Below are positions 33,801-38,089 of a stretch of 64,000 nt of DNA, one piece after another. The DNA is taken from contig JAJKFL010000011.1 in the NCBI GenBank assembly GCA_021186555.1, positions 32,103,611-32,167,610 on the forward strand, given 5' to 3'. Each line of letters opens with the position of its first letter. Within the stretch, counting starts at the first letter, position 1. Source of the DNA: Reticulitermes speratus. Its lineage: Eukaryota; Arthropoda; Insecta; Blattodea; Rhinotermitidae. The notes beneath the pieces are model-generated. The model saw nothing but the letters and a program-made list of their open reading frames with translations, had not been told where the DNA came from and searched no databases. The translations under genes were made by a program, and so were the position numbers.

Positions 33801-36437
33801 TCTACAGAACAAACAACACAACTGAAATGATGGGAACCAAGTGACAAAGTTGTAGCACAGTGTTGCCAACATTCATGGAGCAGAATATATATATCTCAGT
33901 GCCCCACCCTCCCCTATAAGTAATTTATAAGGTGGCTTGGCCAGTACCACAGAAAATAAACCTAAAATACAAGATCTTAAATCAAGAAACCTTAAACTGA
34001 GATTACACTGTATTTTAGCTCCAGCGTGTAACTTAATGTTACAGCTGGAGGCACCTACCTTCTGTGATCTCCACTGCTTCCATTTGAACTTGTTTTTGTA
34101 AGTGGTCTACTGCTGTCAGGTGGCAAATGCCTTCCAAGTGCAACAAAGTACCTTTGAGCAATCATCAACCTCTGCCTTAACCGGCAAGCTGAGAGGGTAC
34201 TGCTAGCAGCTTCATGGCATAAAACTTTCTGTTCATAGCTGAGGGATCTGACGCAAGACCGCAACTGTTCCACAGCTGAAACAATTAATTGATGGGTTCA
34301 TGTCACCAACCTTGCACGGACTGTACCCTACTGCCATGTAGCAAAATAACACATACAATGACTGCTGCAGCCACCTCAATTATTCGAACAATTCGGGTTA
34401 CAAAATGGTAAAGCAAAGTTGACCCTGTGCATAATTAAGCACCACAGCATGACAGCAGATGGGAGGGTGGAGGCAGAGCACCACACATTCTTAACCTTAA
34501 CACTAGATGCAGGTGACTGGTCAGTTTCTTGTTCTGGCCCTTTACCCCTGAGGAAAGTACCCCAGTAACCCATGGAATAGAAGGCTGGGTGATCCCCAAA
34601 GACAGTCTAGACGCTTTGAAAAAATCCTTTCCCATGCCAGGCATCAAACCCTAATTTCTCACTCATCCAGCATGTAGCCCAGTCACTTTAGTGAATGGAA
34701 CAGACTTGAAACCACGGCATTAAGGCAACCTCCAATGTCATGGCCTTAACTACAACTTCAATGAAACTCACTCAGTATTCATAGCTTATTATGCACACAT
34801 GCAATCTCTGCCAACCCAACACCACCACCCCACCACACACACACACACACACACACAAAAACTAAAAGTTGTGCAAATAGACCATGTTTAGGTTCTAAAA
34901 TTCAAGCACGTTGACTTCTACCTCATCTTATCTGAACATCTGTAAAAAATAAAATTGATTTTATGAACTTACATGGCTGGGGTCCCCACACCCAACTCTC
35001 TATTTGTGGTTGTGAAGGTGCTGGGTCAGCAGATTTAACCTCAACTCGGGCTGCCTCTTCACGATCAAGTCGCTGGCAAGGATTACAATTGCAGCCGGTC
35101 TGAGGTCCACAAATTCCATCGCAACATGGACATGTGAGAACTCGCAGGCCACAATAATAATGACCACTCTCACCTAATAAATAACAACATTTTAAAGTTT
35201 AACAGCAGTTTAAAACTGCAGAGTTGTGATTTACATGGAACTGACACAGCTAATTCTCTACAAACACAGTATATTGCAGAGAGGTATAACATGTACAGTG
35301 TTCACTGAATACAGACAACACTAAAAATATGTCAAATATAATCTATAATATTAACAGAATTTAAAATTTTAAGTCACATATTAATATTTCGTACAACACA
35401 TTCTCTTTTGAAAGTCTTATAAGGTTTGCTTTGAGCTTCAAGATGAGTAGGAACTAAGTCAGTTTTGATATTTGAGGTGTCATGGTGACTATGAAGATTA
35501 CTTTGATTTTAGGCTTCTGCCACGATGTTGATGAGATCTGCACTCTTCTGGGATACGTTGGCTGTATCCACTTCTCTCTCATCCTGATTTTACCCTATTG
35601 GCTGTCATGAAGCCTAGGGATTGCTATCCCGCACGTACTTTCTAGAATCTACGTTATAGGTTGCTGGATTTCTTTCCTTCCGACTTGGACTCTTGACCCG
35701 TGAAGATGGGACTGATACGTTATCCCGAAACATCGGTAAACAATTACCACACGACGCCGCGTAATATCCCAGAACAGCGCAGATCTCATGAAGATAACTG
35801 TTTGCTGAAGTGTGACACCAAGTATTTTGGTGCACAGTTACCAACATTTCAGACGAACCACTTGCCTCAACCTGCCCCTTTCACTTTTCTACCCAGAAGA
35901 TGGTGGCAGAACATTCCTCCAAAATGTCAGTAAACAGCTACCTGACCAAACAGCATCACACGCCAGAAGACAATTTGCAGAACGACTTTCACCCAACAAC
36001 TTTTTGTGTTGGATCACACACACATCAAATGTCACTGAATTTCAGAAAGAAGTTTCATGCGTGAAACATGTGACAACACAACATTTTGATCACAATATTT
36101 TGTAGTGTTCTCAAGAATATGGATAGGATAAGAACTACTCACATTCTTGATAAGTTGAAAGACCAAAGGTATTGATTATGACTGAAGGAGTAACATTAAA
36201 TTGTAGTATCTTTTTTTAAAAATATCACATAGAACATAAGTTACCTTTGTGAGCTGTAATACCAACAGAATTCAATAAGCCATCACTAAAAGAGCCTGTT
36301 AGTTCACCATCCTTCACCATCTCATTCCATAATTGTGCAAGTCCATCTGTGCTCAGTGCTTGTTGTAAATCTGTCTTCAACCATTTGCCGTCTAGGCGGT
36401 TATGCATGCGTACCACAATGTCAAGTTGCCCACTCAT
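1045..36437 (-). CDS. HERC2: HERC2, giant HECT-type E3 ubiquitin ligase, N-terminal 25 coding exons (gene continues left)
   Basis: HERC2 is a very large (about 4,800 residues in human) E3 ligase acting in DNA-damage signalling, centrosome and protein-turnover control. Twenty-five consecutive exons read on the minus strand follow the human protein in order: the N-terminal WNEMVKDGE motif, a helical region with [11 protein letters not shown], the LLPTA-like helices, five RCC1 repeats with W-G-x-G-x-x-x-x-L-G cores (about residues 440 to 790), then the cytochrome-b5-like domain (about 1,205 to 1,285) and the [10 protein letters not shown] segment. Introns have GT-AG ends and nearly all phases match. 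The start ATG at 36437 is chosen because it aligns with the vertebrate N-terminus. ZZ, DOC, further RCC1 and HECT domains must lie beyond position 1. About five single-base frame breaks occur, all interpretable as one lost base (see findings). Identification is very secure; human comparisons are from memory. Confidence 0.96.
1376..1717 (-). CDS. HERC2: HERC2 coding exon 24
   Basis: Encodes about residues 1,296 to 1,409: [32 protein letters not shown] and [11 protein letters not shown], matching human SSPLIDTERNLGLLLGLHAS, WLQSSIFSGGLQ and FLQAIADNNI. The middle is a variable Ser/Thr/Pro/Glu-rich linker. It is 114 whole codons; acceptor TCACAG, donor GTATGA. Confidence 0.95.
2234..2390 (-). 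CDS. HERC2: HERC2 coding exon 23, second half of cytochrome-b5-like domain
   Basis: Encodes about residues 1,243 to 1,295: [20 protein letters not shown] then [19 protein letters not shown]. Human has GNSILAQFAGEDPVVALEAA and MHAFCVGQYLEPDQEIV. No HPGG haem-ligand motif is seen in either half. Acceptor ATTCAG, donor GTATTC; joins exon 22 as AG plus A. Confidence 0.94.
2391..3850. other. HERC2 intron between exons 22 and 23
   Basis: Holds a decayed foldback repeat at about 2,580 to 2,715 (ends GGAATGTGATGTCATGCAG and ACATGACATCACATCCCAT). A G+C-richer segment at about 3,000 to 3,180 has no family I recognise. No coding exon is seen. Confidence 0.5.
2580..2715. repeat. Foldback repeat, CTTCTGGGATRTNAC family
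   Basis: Two arms face each other: the left resembles GGAATGTGATGTCATGCAG, the right ends ACATGACATCACATCCCAT. One of about a dozen copies here; arms meet at a centre related to ATCTTCAGGGTAGATGGAGG. Confidence 0.6.
3851..3989 (-). CDS. HERC2: HERC2 coding exon 22, first half of cytochrome-b5-like domain
   Basis: Encodes about residues 1,197 to 1,242: [20 protein letters not shown] then [10 protein letters not shown], matching human LIRKADLENHNKDGGFWTVI and DGKVYDIKDF. This is the start of a cytochrome-b5 fold used in HERC2 as a protein-interaction module. Acceptor CCTAG, donor GTACGT. Confidence 0.95.
4798..4983 (-). CDS. HERC2: HERC2 coding exon 21
   Basis: Encodes about residues 1,135 to 1,196: [20 protein letters not shown], then [20 protein letters not shown] and DLSWPGIV. 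Human has GVLLPELVVSIVLLL, LLEHLDRFNHLAPGKERDDHE and ELAWPGIM. Acceptor CCACAG; the donor GTAGGT at 4797 is preferred over an upstream alternative because it gives the phase 1 needed by exon 22. Confidence 0.92.
5012..5276 (-). repeat. tRNA-derived SINE (type A), minus orientation
   Basis: Read on the minus strand, the head carries a tRNA-like A box (CTCAGTGGCTGCGCG) and a perfect B box GGTTCGAATCC. The body ends in GGCCTAGGCCCCCCAGG then GGCTGTCAAGCCATAGG and an A-rich tail. A similar copy is at 54,682 to 54,935. The flanking ACATTATT on both sides may be a short target-site duplication. Confidence 0.8.
5300..5475. repeat. Foldback repeat, decayed
   Basis: Carries GGCATCATGTAGTATGGTAG, a centre GCCTCCATCCTCAGGGTAGA and a right arm with ACTGTGTCATAACATGAG, the layout of the CTTCTGGGATRTNAC family. 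Confidence 0.5.
5476..6595. other. HERC2 intron 20, no gene recognised
   Basis: AT-rich. About 6,300 to 6,510 resembles the old dispersed repeat with GACAGACAGAC and TAAAATACTATAAAAATCC phrases also seen at 4,320 to 4,460. No exon-like conservation elsewhere. Confidence 0.4.
6596..6751 (-). CDS. HERC2: HERC2 coding exon 20
   Basis: Encodes about residues 1,083 to 1,134: [39 protein letters not shown] and LKGDVM. Human has VGSLLKKYTALLCTHIGDI and LPVAASIASTSWRHFAEV. Acceptor TTTCAG, donor GTGTGT, phase 1 out. Confidence 0.93.
6752..8639. other. HERC2 intron 19 interior, nothing recognised
   Basis: Nearly 1.9 kb of AT-rich sequence. At about 7,680 to 7,730 a CAGCCAATCAGTCATCATCA phrase resembles half of the GATGATGG/CGAAACATGT-type foldback repeats. 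No coding exon or RNA gene is seen. Confidence 0.4.
8640..8790. repeat. Foldback repeat, decayed
   Basis: A left half with ATGTTTCAGAAGAGCCTGCT and a right half ending ACGATGTCACATCCCATAGA, the family's right-arm signature. Confidence 0.5.
8845..9029 (-). CDS. HERC2: HERC2 coding exon 19
   Basis: Encodes about residues 1,021 to 1,082: [31 protein letters not shown] and IAQIYSHS, matching human QTVARLKDVA, SRERSASLDLLLRFQRLL and ISKLYPGE. Acceptor TTCCAG, donor GTAAGT. The start phase joins exon 18 as AG plus G. Confidence 0.93.
9180..9740 (+). mobile_element. mariner-type DNA transposon remnant
   Basis: The plus strand encodes a decayed mariner transposase middle and C-terminal part: [19 protein letters not shown] (the catalytic-core LLLHDNARPH motif), then [12 protein letters not shown], and in another frame [20 protein letters not shown]. 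The reading frame changes near 9,585. The N-terminal half is missing or unrecognisable. A (GT)n microsatellite directly follows. Clearly dead; a plain DNA transposon of the Tc1/mariner superfamily, probably the irritans-like group by the phrase order. Confidence 0.85.
9731..9797. repeat. (GT)n microsatellite
   Basis: About 67 bases of TG repeats with two interruptions, in an intron of HERC2 just after the mariner remnant. Confidence 0.95.
9862..10087. mobile_element. TA-flanked MITE with about 45-bp terminal inverted repeats
   Basis: Left end TAGGGTGTTTTTTTCTCC and CTGACCGATAAGTGCCGG mirror the right end, which on the opposite strand reads TAGGGCATTTTTTTTCCC and TTGACCAATAAGTGCTGA. TA lies outside both ends. 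About 226 bp with no coding capacity. Confidence 0.75.
10242..10480 (+). mobile_element. piggyBac-type MITE, copy 1
   Basis: Starts CCTTTAAATGACCAGTC, ends in the mirror TATTTAAAGG, and is flanked by TTAA on both sides (10,238 and 10,481), the piggyBac target duplication. 239 bp, non-coding. Copies at 14,305, 49,623 and partly 63,475 share the interior phrase GAAATTTACTGCATTTTTAA. Confidence 0.8.
10535..10691 (-). CDS. HERC2: HERC2 coding exon 18
   Basis: Encodes about residues 969 to 1,020: [20 protein letters not shown] through [16 protein letters not shown], matching the human charged linker and LPLVQLIQQLLR. The acceptor TGTGCAG fits, but its phase joins exon 17 only if one G is missing at the exon edge (GCAGTGG for GCAGGTGG), a possible fifth single-base loss. 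Donor GTTAGT. Confidence 0.85.
10806..10914 (-). CDS. HERC2: HERC2 coding exon 17 (contains a one-base frame break)
   Basis: Encodes about residues 932 to 968: [20 protein letters not shown], then a frame change before ALKAALK. Human reads [20 protein letters not shown] and ALHAAI in one frame. GGAAACGC here in place of an expected GGAAAACGC indicates a lost A near 10,829. Acceptor TTACAG, donor GTGACA. Confidence 0.9.
10915..11881. other. HERC2 intron 16
   Basis: At about 10,970 to 11,040 there is a foldback-repeat end (CGGCATTACATCCCAGAAGA). The rest is AT-rich with no recognisable feature. Confidence 0.4.
11882..12109 (-). CDS. HERC2: HERC2 coding exon 16 (contains a one-base frame break)
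   Basis: Encodes about residues 856 to 931: [49 protein letters not shown], then in a shifted frame [14 protein letters not shown]. The human protein reads LLPTAEERARALSALLP continuously, so one base appears missing near 11,925 (ACAGCGAC where ACAGCNGAC is expected). Acceptor TTTCAG, donor GTAATA. Confidence 0.92.
12110..13442. other. HERC2 intron 15 with trinucleotide tracts
   Basis: Unrecognised sequence to about 12,740, then a 285-base tract of CCA, CAC and GCC triplets. No exon is seen between the tract and exon 15. Confidence 0.5.
12740..13025. repeat. (CCA/CAC)n-rich microsatellite tract
   Basis: Plus strand is almost entirely C and A, with a pure CAC array near 12,927 to 12,961 and a GCC stretch just before it. 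It creates long open frames of Thr/His on one strand and Gly/Val on the other; these are not genes. Confidence 0.9.
13443..13643 (-). CDS. HERC2: HERC2 coding exon 15
   Basis: Encodes about residues 789 to 855: [20 protein letters not shown], then [20 protein letters not shown], matching human SFAWSSCSEWSIGLRVPFVV and DWPPPQEKECVAVATLNLLR. It is 67 whole codons; acceptor TTTCAG, donor GTAAAT. Confidence 0.96.
13845..13995. repeat. Foldback repeat
   Basis: Right arm reads ATTACACAGTATCACATCCC then AGAAGACTG, the family end; the centre has TAAGATGGAGGCAGCACATT. Confidence 0.6.
14305..14528 (+). mobile_element. piggyBac-type MITE, copy 2
   Basis: Flanked by TTAA at 14,301 and 14,529. The left end is degraded (CATTTAAACAACCTGC), the right end CGTTTAAAGG is intact. 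Interior closely matches copy 1, for example CCACAAAATGGCCTTTATTT. Confidence 0.8.
14715..14908 (-). CDS. HERC2: HERC2 coding exon 14, last blade of RCC1-like domain 1
   Basis: Encodes about residues 724 to 788: [32 protein letters not shown] and [10 protein letters not shown] (human HIVGIACGPAQ). The blade core [10 protein letters not shown] is a looser RCC1 match, as in the vertebrate protein. Acceptor TTGCAG, donor GTATTA; phase 0 out. Confidence 0.94.
15063..15201. mobile_element. Possible hAT-type MITE
   Basis: Begins CAGGGGTCC, ends ACCCCCCTTG, and is bordered by near-identical 8-mers CCCTAAAT and CCCTACAT, as expected for an aged hAT insertion. The interior repeats GGTGCCA/GGAGCCACC phrases. 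Confidence 0.45.
15202..16109. other. HERC2 intron 13, nothing recognised
   Basis: Unique-looking AT-rich sequence; no exon, repeat or RNA gene that I can support. Confidence 0.4.
16110..16319 (-). CDS. HERC2: HERC2 coding exon 13, RCC1 repeat
   Basis: Encodes about residues 654 to 723: [48 protein letters not shown] and [15 protein letters not shown]. Every block follows human HERC2. Acceptor ATGCAG, donor GTAAGA. The intron upstream holds the pogo deletion derivative and a large inverted repeat. Confidence 0.96.
16395..16615. repeat. Foldback repeat, both arms present
   Basis: Left arm CGATCTTCTGGGATGTCATG, centre with GGAGGAATCTGCTGCCTTCA, right arm GGCACTACATCCCATACGAT. Arms face each other about 200 bases apart. 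Confidence 0.65.
16616..17468. other. HERC2 intron 12 interior, nothing recognised
   Basis: No recognisable exon or element. Contains the flank of the large inverted repeat that follows. Confidence 0.4.
17469..17673. repeat. Near-perfect inverted repeat (about 99-bp arms, short loop)
   Basis: Left arm runs from GATACAATTTTTTACAATAA to ATCACACAAAATCACAA; the right arm is its reverse complement with a few mismatches, separated by about seven bases. The arms contain ACATGTTTCAGATCCC and GACCATCATCAGGGACCC. A foldback element, end-to-end folded. Confidence 0.9.
17833..17960. repeat. Half of a GATGATGG/ACATGTTTC-type foldback repeat
   Basis: Carries GGCAACATGTTTCAACCG then GTCATCTTCAGGACC, resembling the arm of the inverted repeat at 17,469 and of the element at 53,514. 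Confidence 0.5.
18373..19152 (-). mobile_element. pogo/Tigger-type DNA transposon, internally deleted (780 bp)
   Basis: Terminal inverted repeats CCGTATATTCTCGAATCTAA at both ends are exact for at least 20 bp, with TA outside each end. Sub-terminal direct variants of GTGCGTATTAGATTCG and GCGCATTAGATTCG follow. The minus strand encodes an N-terminal helix-turn-helix (18,830 to 18,700) and, in a second frame, an acidic C-terminus. The whole DDE core is absent, so it can move only in trans. Confidence 0.9.
18570..18831 (-). pseudogene. Fused remnant of a pogo/Tigger transposase (HTH plus acidic tail)
   Basis: The minus strand opens [20 protein letters not shown] and continues [16 protein letters not shown], a psq/CENP-B-type helix-turn-helix. 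About 45 codons in, the frame changes and the sequence reads [20 protein letters not shown] to a stop, the acidic tail typical of Tigger proteins. The catalytic domain between them has been deleted, joining both ends of the gene. Confidence 0.82.
19155..19666. other. HERC2 intron 12, right of the pogo element
   Basis: Contains an (AT)n run at about 19,469 to 19,499. No exon or further element is seen before exon 12. Confidence 0.5.
19667..19774 (-). CDS. HERC2: HERC2 coding exon 12, RCC1 repeat
   Basis: Encodes about residues 618 to 653: [20 protein letters not shown] then [12 protein letters not shown], matching human [20 protein letters not shown] and [12 protein letters not shown]. Acceptor TTGCAG, donor GTAAGA. 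Confidence 0.96.
20086..20179. repeat. 47-bp tandem duplication
   Basis: Two adjacent copies of a 47-bp unit starting GGGGAAAGACTGAGATAACT and identical over essentially their whole length. Perfect identity suggests a recent event or an assembly artefact. Confidence 0.92.
20615..20730 (-). CDS. HERC2: HERC2 coding exon 11, RCC1 repeat
   Basis: Encodes about residues 580 to 617: [20 protein letters not shown] then [10 protein letters not shown], almost identical to human [18 protein letters not shown] and PMLVAGLKG. Acceptor TTTTAG-type (CTTTAG), donor GTATGT, phase 2 in and phase 1 out. Confidence 0.95.
20731..21689. other. HERC2 intron 10, nothing recognised
   Basis: No exon conservation. 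A short near-palindrome ACTGACTGAGGATTTTC / GAATCCTCAGTCAGG lies around 21,125 to 21,165; no other feature is supported. Confidence 0.4.
21690..21918 (-). CDS. HERC2: HERC2 coding exon 10, RCC1 repeat
   Basis: Encodes about residues 503 to 579, with [26 protein letters not shown], the RCC1 core [15 protein letters not shown] and [11 protein letters not shown]. The join from exon 9 works only if the first codons are Cys-Pro-Gln-Gln. The window shows TGTCCCAACAAG, one base short, so a second apparent single-base loss sits near 21,912. Acceptor TTTTAG, donor GTGACT. Confidence 0.92.
22415..22617 (-). CDS. HERC2: HERC2 coding exon 9, start of RCC1-like domain 1 (contains a one-base frame break)
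   Basis: Encodes about residues 435 to 502. One frame gives [11 protein letters not shown] to YCEAIGE (human QEVIGWGLIGW to QCEGLANLG). A second frame takes over at [11 protein letters not shown] and continues to SSETQ at the GTGAGA donor. Human alignment needs GAATTGGG where the window has GAATGGG, so one T appears lost near 22,509. The 5' boundary is uncertain by about six bases (two AG options, 22,611 or 22,617). Confidence 0.82.
22705..23075 (-). repeat. LINE (non-LTR retrotransposon) 3' end
   Basis: On the minus strand it encodes [29 protein letters not shown] and NRPLGRPR, the conserved end of a LINE reverse-transcriptase protein seen widely in insects. Stops then interrupt the frame. 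A 3' untranslated part and a (TTAG)n-type tail follow at 22,705 to 22,750. 5'-truncated, as LINE insertions usually are. Confidence 0.85.
23133..23279 (-). CDS. HERC2: HERC2 coding exon 8
   Basis: Encodes about residues 386 to 434: [14 protein letters not shown] then [20 protein letters not shown], matching human LSPNESFLRYLTLP and AIDLRQTAVVVMAHLDRLA. It is 49 codons in phase 0 with a strong GTGAGT donor. A LINE tail lies just beyond, at 22,705 to 23,075. Confidence 0.95.
24037..24154 (-). CDS. HERC2: HERC2 coding exon 7
   Basis: Encodes about residues 347 to 385. It carries [17 protein letters not shown], matching human QGTSAPLLPLLQRFQSI. The acceptor is TTTCAG; the donor is ATG followed by GTCAGT, weaker than most but placed by conservation and by the phase-0 join to exon 8. 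Confidence 0.88.
24760..24900. repeat. Dispersed repeat with (TCTG)n core
   Basis: GGCTTCATCATG-like phrase, then (TCTG)n at 24,778 to 24,801, then CATGTAACAGCTCAGCTCCA and CATAAAATTTTATATAGGAG. The copy at 61,680 to 61,870 has the same order. Older pieces lie near 600, 4,400, 6,430 and 26,280. Class unknown. Confidence 0.6.
25355..25633. mobile_element. hAT-type non-autonomous element with 8-bp target duplication
   Basis: Begins CAGGACCAGCCCG and ends GGCCCCTTATTCCAGCCCTG, an imperfect inverted pair of CAGGRCYRG ends. Exactly the same 8-mer, CATATGCC, lies immediately outside on both sides (25,347 and 25,634). 279 bp, non-coding; the interior repeats TTAGCACCCCTTATAGG-like phrases. Confidence 0.82.
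25678..25848 (-). CDS. HERC2: HERC2 coding exon 6
   Basis: Encodes about residues 290 to 346, with [20 protein letters not shown] and a leucine-rich helix ending NLWDRG. This matches human [20 protein letters not shown] and LLQLWDSG. Phases agree with exons 5 and 7. Confidence 0.94.
26000..26629. other. HERC2 intron 5, left part
   Basis: Holds an old dispersed-repeat piece near 26,280 (CACCTCGAAAACCACTTTAT). Nothing else is recognised. Confidence 0.4.
26628..26908 (-). repeat. tRNA-derived SINE (type B), well preserved
   Basis: On the minus strand a complete tRNA-like head is visible: A box TAGCTTAGTCGGTGTAGCG and B box GGATCGAATCCC. The body has GTGCCGGGGTCTCTTTCCC and GGGGTAAAGTGGCCGG and the tail ends in TTTACC and poly-T. 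This is the youngest-looking of six type-B related copies here (others at 34,405, 40,155, 50,170, 56,960 and 63,183). Confidence 0.88.
27292..27476. mobile_element. TA-flanked MITE, CAGTCAAACC ends
   Basis: Left end CAGTCAAACCCAGTTATAAC mirrors the right end CATAACCGAGTTTGACTG; TA lies outside both. Interior contains two further GGTTATAACAACA-like sub-terminal copies. 185 bp; mariner/pogo-like by its TA target. Confidence 0.85.
27718..27874 (-). CDS. HERC2: HERC2 coding exon 5
   Basis: Encodes about residues 238 to 289: [18 protein letters not shown] followed by [12 protein letters not shown] and [18 protein letters not shown], a near-identical match to human HERC2. Acceptor TTTAAG, donor GTGAGA. 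Confidence 0.95.
28175..28275 (-). CDS. HERC2: HERC2 coding exon 4
   Basis: Encodes about residues 204 to 237 with [19 protein letters not shown], nearly identical to the human [19 protein letters not shown]. Acceptor TTGCAG and donor GTATGT are present, and phases join exons 3 and 5 exactly. The preceding intron (about 5.8 kb) carries the AT-rich block and the CENP-B/pogo-type transposase remnant. Confidence 0.94.
28680..30790. repeat. AT-rich degenerate (TTTA)n low-complexity block, about 2.1 kb
   Basis: Almost wholly TTTA/TTAA-type variants with no open frame. Three islands interrupt it (about 28,995, 29,460 and 30,430), each rich in GGTTAGG- or GGTTACGG-like words. Lies in HERC2 intron 3. 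Probably an old expanded microsatellite. Confidence 0.85.
30827..30874. repeat. Poly-T (31) joined to poly-G (17)
   Basis: A run of about 31 T followed at once by about 17 G, at the border of the AT-rich block. Exact lengths are unreliable. Confidence 0.9.
31072..31240. repeat. Foldback repeat with AGATCTGCGCTCTTCTGGGA ends
   Basis: Left end GATGAGATCTGCGCTCTTCT and right end AATATCCCAGAAAAGCGCAG face each other. Closely related to the larger copy at 35,480 to 35,800. Confidence 0.75.
31340..33360 (-). pseudogene. CENP-B/pogo-type (DDE) transposase remnant
   Basis: Minus-strand fragments in order: an N-terminal part with [15 protein letters not shown], the helix-turn-helix region [19 protein letters not shown], the catalytic stretch with [19 protein letters not shown] and [20 protein letters not shown], and a C-terminal region with a [12 protein letters not shown] phrase. 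This is the layout of pogo/jerky-type transposases common in insects. Several stops and frame changes break it; no TIRs were identified. A plain DNA transposon fossil in HERC2 intron 3, not a host gene. Confidence 0.82.
33361..34058. other. HERC2 intron 3, near exon 3
   Basis: AT-rich; may include the far end of the pogo element, but no terminal repeat could be read. No exon is seen. Confidence 0.35.
34059..34275 (-). CDS. HERC2: HERC2 coding exon 3
   Basis: Encodes about residues 132 to 203, including [19 protein letters not shown], which aligns with the human STLSALRLKQRLVILERYF block. The tail is Ser-rich and less conserved. Clean acceptor TTTCAG and donor GTAGGT; ends in phase 2. Confidence 0.92.
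34405..34690 (-). repeat. Old type-B SINE
   Basis: Diverged copy of the SINE at 26,628: CCTTTACCCCTGAGGAAAGT, GGAATAGAAGGCTGGGTGAT and a decayed B box GCATCAAACCC remain in the same order. Confidence 0.75.
34832..34857. repeat. (CA)n microsatellite
   Basis: About 13 CA units in HERC2 intron 2, next to CCACCACCC triplets. Confidence 0.9.
34973..35173 (-). CDS. HERC2: HERC2 coding exon 2, Cys-rich module
   Basis: Encodes about residues 65 to 131. It holds a compact cysteine cluster of pattern C-x(6)-C-x-C-C-x(3)-C-x(5)-C-x-C-x(2)-C, probably zinc-binding, then an acidic linker and the conserved ESWVWGPQP motif (human SWVWGKQP). Acceptor and donor phases fit exons 1 and 3. I do not recall the Cys cluster in vertebrate HERC2. 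Confidence 0.9.
35480..35800. repeat. Foldback repeat, complete copy with AGATCTGC ends
   Basis: Left end GATGAGATCTGCACTCTTCT then GGGATACGTTG. The right end on the opposite strand reads CATGAGATCTGCGCTGTTCT then GGGATATTACG. Interior has TATCCCGAAACATCGGTAAA. About 300 bp. Confidence 0.8.
35810..35990. repeat. Foldback repeat, second type, abutting the previous one
   Basis: GTGTGACACCAAGTATTTTG at left, centre CCCAGAAGATGGTGGCAGAA, right arm CAGCATCACACGCCAGAAGA. Shares the CCAGAAGA end with the CTTCTGGGATRTNAC family. Confidence 0.6.
36245..36437 (-). CDS. HERC2: HERC2 coding exon 1 (start codon)
   Basis: Encodes residues 1 to 64. It opens [19 protein letters not shown] and carries the conserved WNEMVKDGE block. 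The donor is AAAG followed by GTAACT, leaving one base of a codon. A good acceptor (pyrimidine tract then CAG) lies about 48 bases upstream of the ATG near 36,485, so a non-coding 5' exon is expected further right. Confidence 0.93.
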
Positions 36438-36564
36438 AATGAAATTTGACTATCACGATCTGTACTTAAGATACTATCACCTCTGAAAAATAAAACAAGA
36501 GTAAATCTCAAACTACTCACAAAACGAGCATTTAGATTATGTGGCAGTATAATGAGGTTCTCAC

Positions 36565-36745
36565 AGCAGTGAATATAAAATATCATAATCTAGTGGGATG
36601 TGACACCTGATTCGTCCATCTTCAGGGTGGAAGATGGAGGAAACAGGTTTGTCCAAAATGTTTATGCCTATCTATCAAACTTCATGGTGTCACACACCAT
36701 ACAAATGAGATCTTAAGATATGGTGGAACCGATAAATCCTGCAAC
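36565..36745. repeat. Foldback repeat
   Basis: Left arm ATAATCTAGTGGGATGTGAC, centre CATCTTCAGGGTGGAAGATG, right arm TCATGGTGTCACACACCATA. Lies just upstream of the HERC2 start exon, in the 5' intron. Confidence 0.65.
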
Positions 36746-38089
36746 AGGGCCAATATCTCGAATCTAGCACTAAGACACTCCGGACTCTGCCGTCATTAAA
36801 ATGTTTTAACATTCTGGAAGCCCCATTGTGACACCCTTCAGAGCCAATATAACTTTCAATTGAAACCACAGTCCTACAACTGGTCCTTCAGCTACCAAAG
36901 ACAGAAACTTTACAATGTGAGTAGAAGATTATGGTGGGTGGAGAAGCACCACATCACCATGTTCAGCAAGCTCCTGTTGCGTAAGCTGTGACTCATGTCC
37001 CAAGGCATCACTGTGCAGGAGCACTTCACATCTTCAAAATAAAAGATGGAAGCAACAAGTTCCTCTGACTGATTCAGAACCATCTGCCTGACAATACAGT
37101 GTTACAGCCAAGAAGTCAATATGAATCTTGTACCTGATAGTACGTCAAAGTACCCCATTACTTTTATCACTAATTAACCTGTCTTCTTCAGTGTACAGGT
37201 AAGTCTATAATTACCTTCTCAAGACAAAATTTTTAATTAAAACTAAACTCTCAAGATCATTGTCATTTTTCAGCATGAAACTACAAATCCAATCATAGAT
37301 GGCTGCTGTTGGGAATATATAAGCTAGAACTAGCAAGCTTATTCATCGTATTTACAGTTTAAAGCCCACTTTGGCACAAATGTGTGTACAGTATTTTACC
37401 AGTCCTCATTTTCATATTTTGAAGCCACAGATGTTCTAAGTTTCATAACAAAATTTTCAGGTACAAAACACTACACAACAAAATGTCACACGAAATATGT
37501 AAGTTAAGGAAAGTGTAAGGTGCATCTATACTTAACACAGCTTCTTCATAATACATGTAATGTGTAATATTTGTCTAGAAATGCTAGATTACACTCAGCT
37601 CTCTGGATTATATCCAATAGTCTCATGACTCTTCAACTGAAGGTTAAACCACAATCAAGAAACATGTGTTCCACACCAAGCAACATGTCACACAGAGACC
37701 CTTCAGGGAGGGATACTGGGAAAAGAAGTGCTTTCAAGCAGTACCCAGGTTAACATACTGAAAATTGAGGTTATTCATCACAGACAATTACTTAACATGA
37801 CATTACACACATACTGATACCTACAACGCAACTAGGTTGATAAAAGTGGATCTTTATTATTCATATCACGTATTTAATCCGATGCAAACAAGCATCACGC
37901 ATGTATTTGTACAACCACCAACACCGACACGAACCCATCAGATCACGAACAGATCGAAACTGCTCATAGAATCGATAATTACACTGCTGAGATACACAGA
38001 CTAATACCTTTACGTTGGAAACTCCGTAGAATCGTAAAACTACTACACCGCCATATGCGGCGCCTTCGTGCATTACTATAGCCGGCATG
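36746..38089. other. Probable HERC2 5' intron, nothing recognised
   Basis: No coding exon found. From about 37,860 the CpG content rises. A minus-strand open frame at 37,861 to 38,088 is more likely 5' untranslated or promoter sequence; a possible donor GTATCA lies beyond it near 37,825. Confidence 0.4.

Noticed and set aside
1045-36437. HERC2 as a pseudogene because of its frame breaks
   Set aside because: All exons, splice sites and phases are otherwise conserved, introns are present, and the breaks look like single-base losses at short runs. Sequencing error is the simpler reading, though not proven.
37861-38088. 75-codon minus-strand frame upstream of HERC2 as an alternative N-terminus or separate gene
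   Set aside because: No recognisable family; it lies in the CpG-richer promoter interval, and the conserved HERC2 start is at 36,437.
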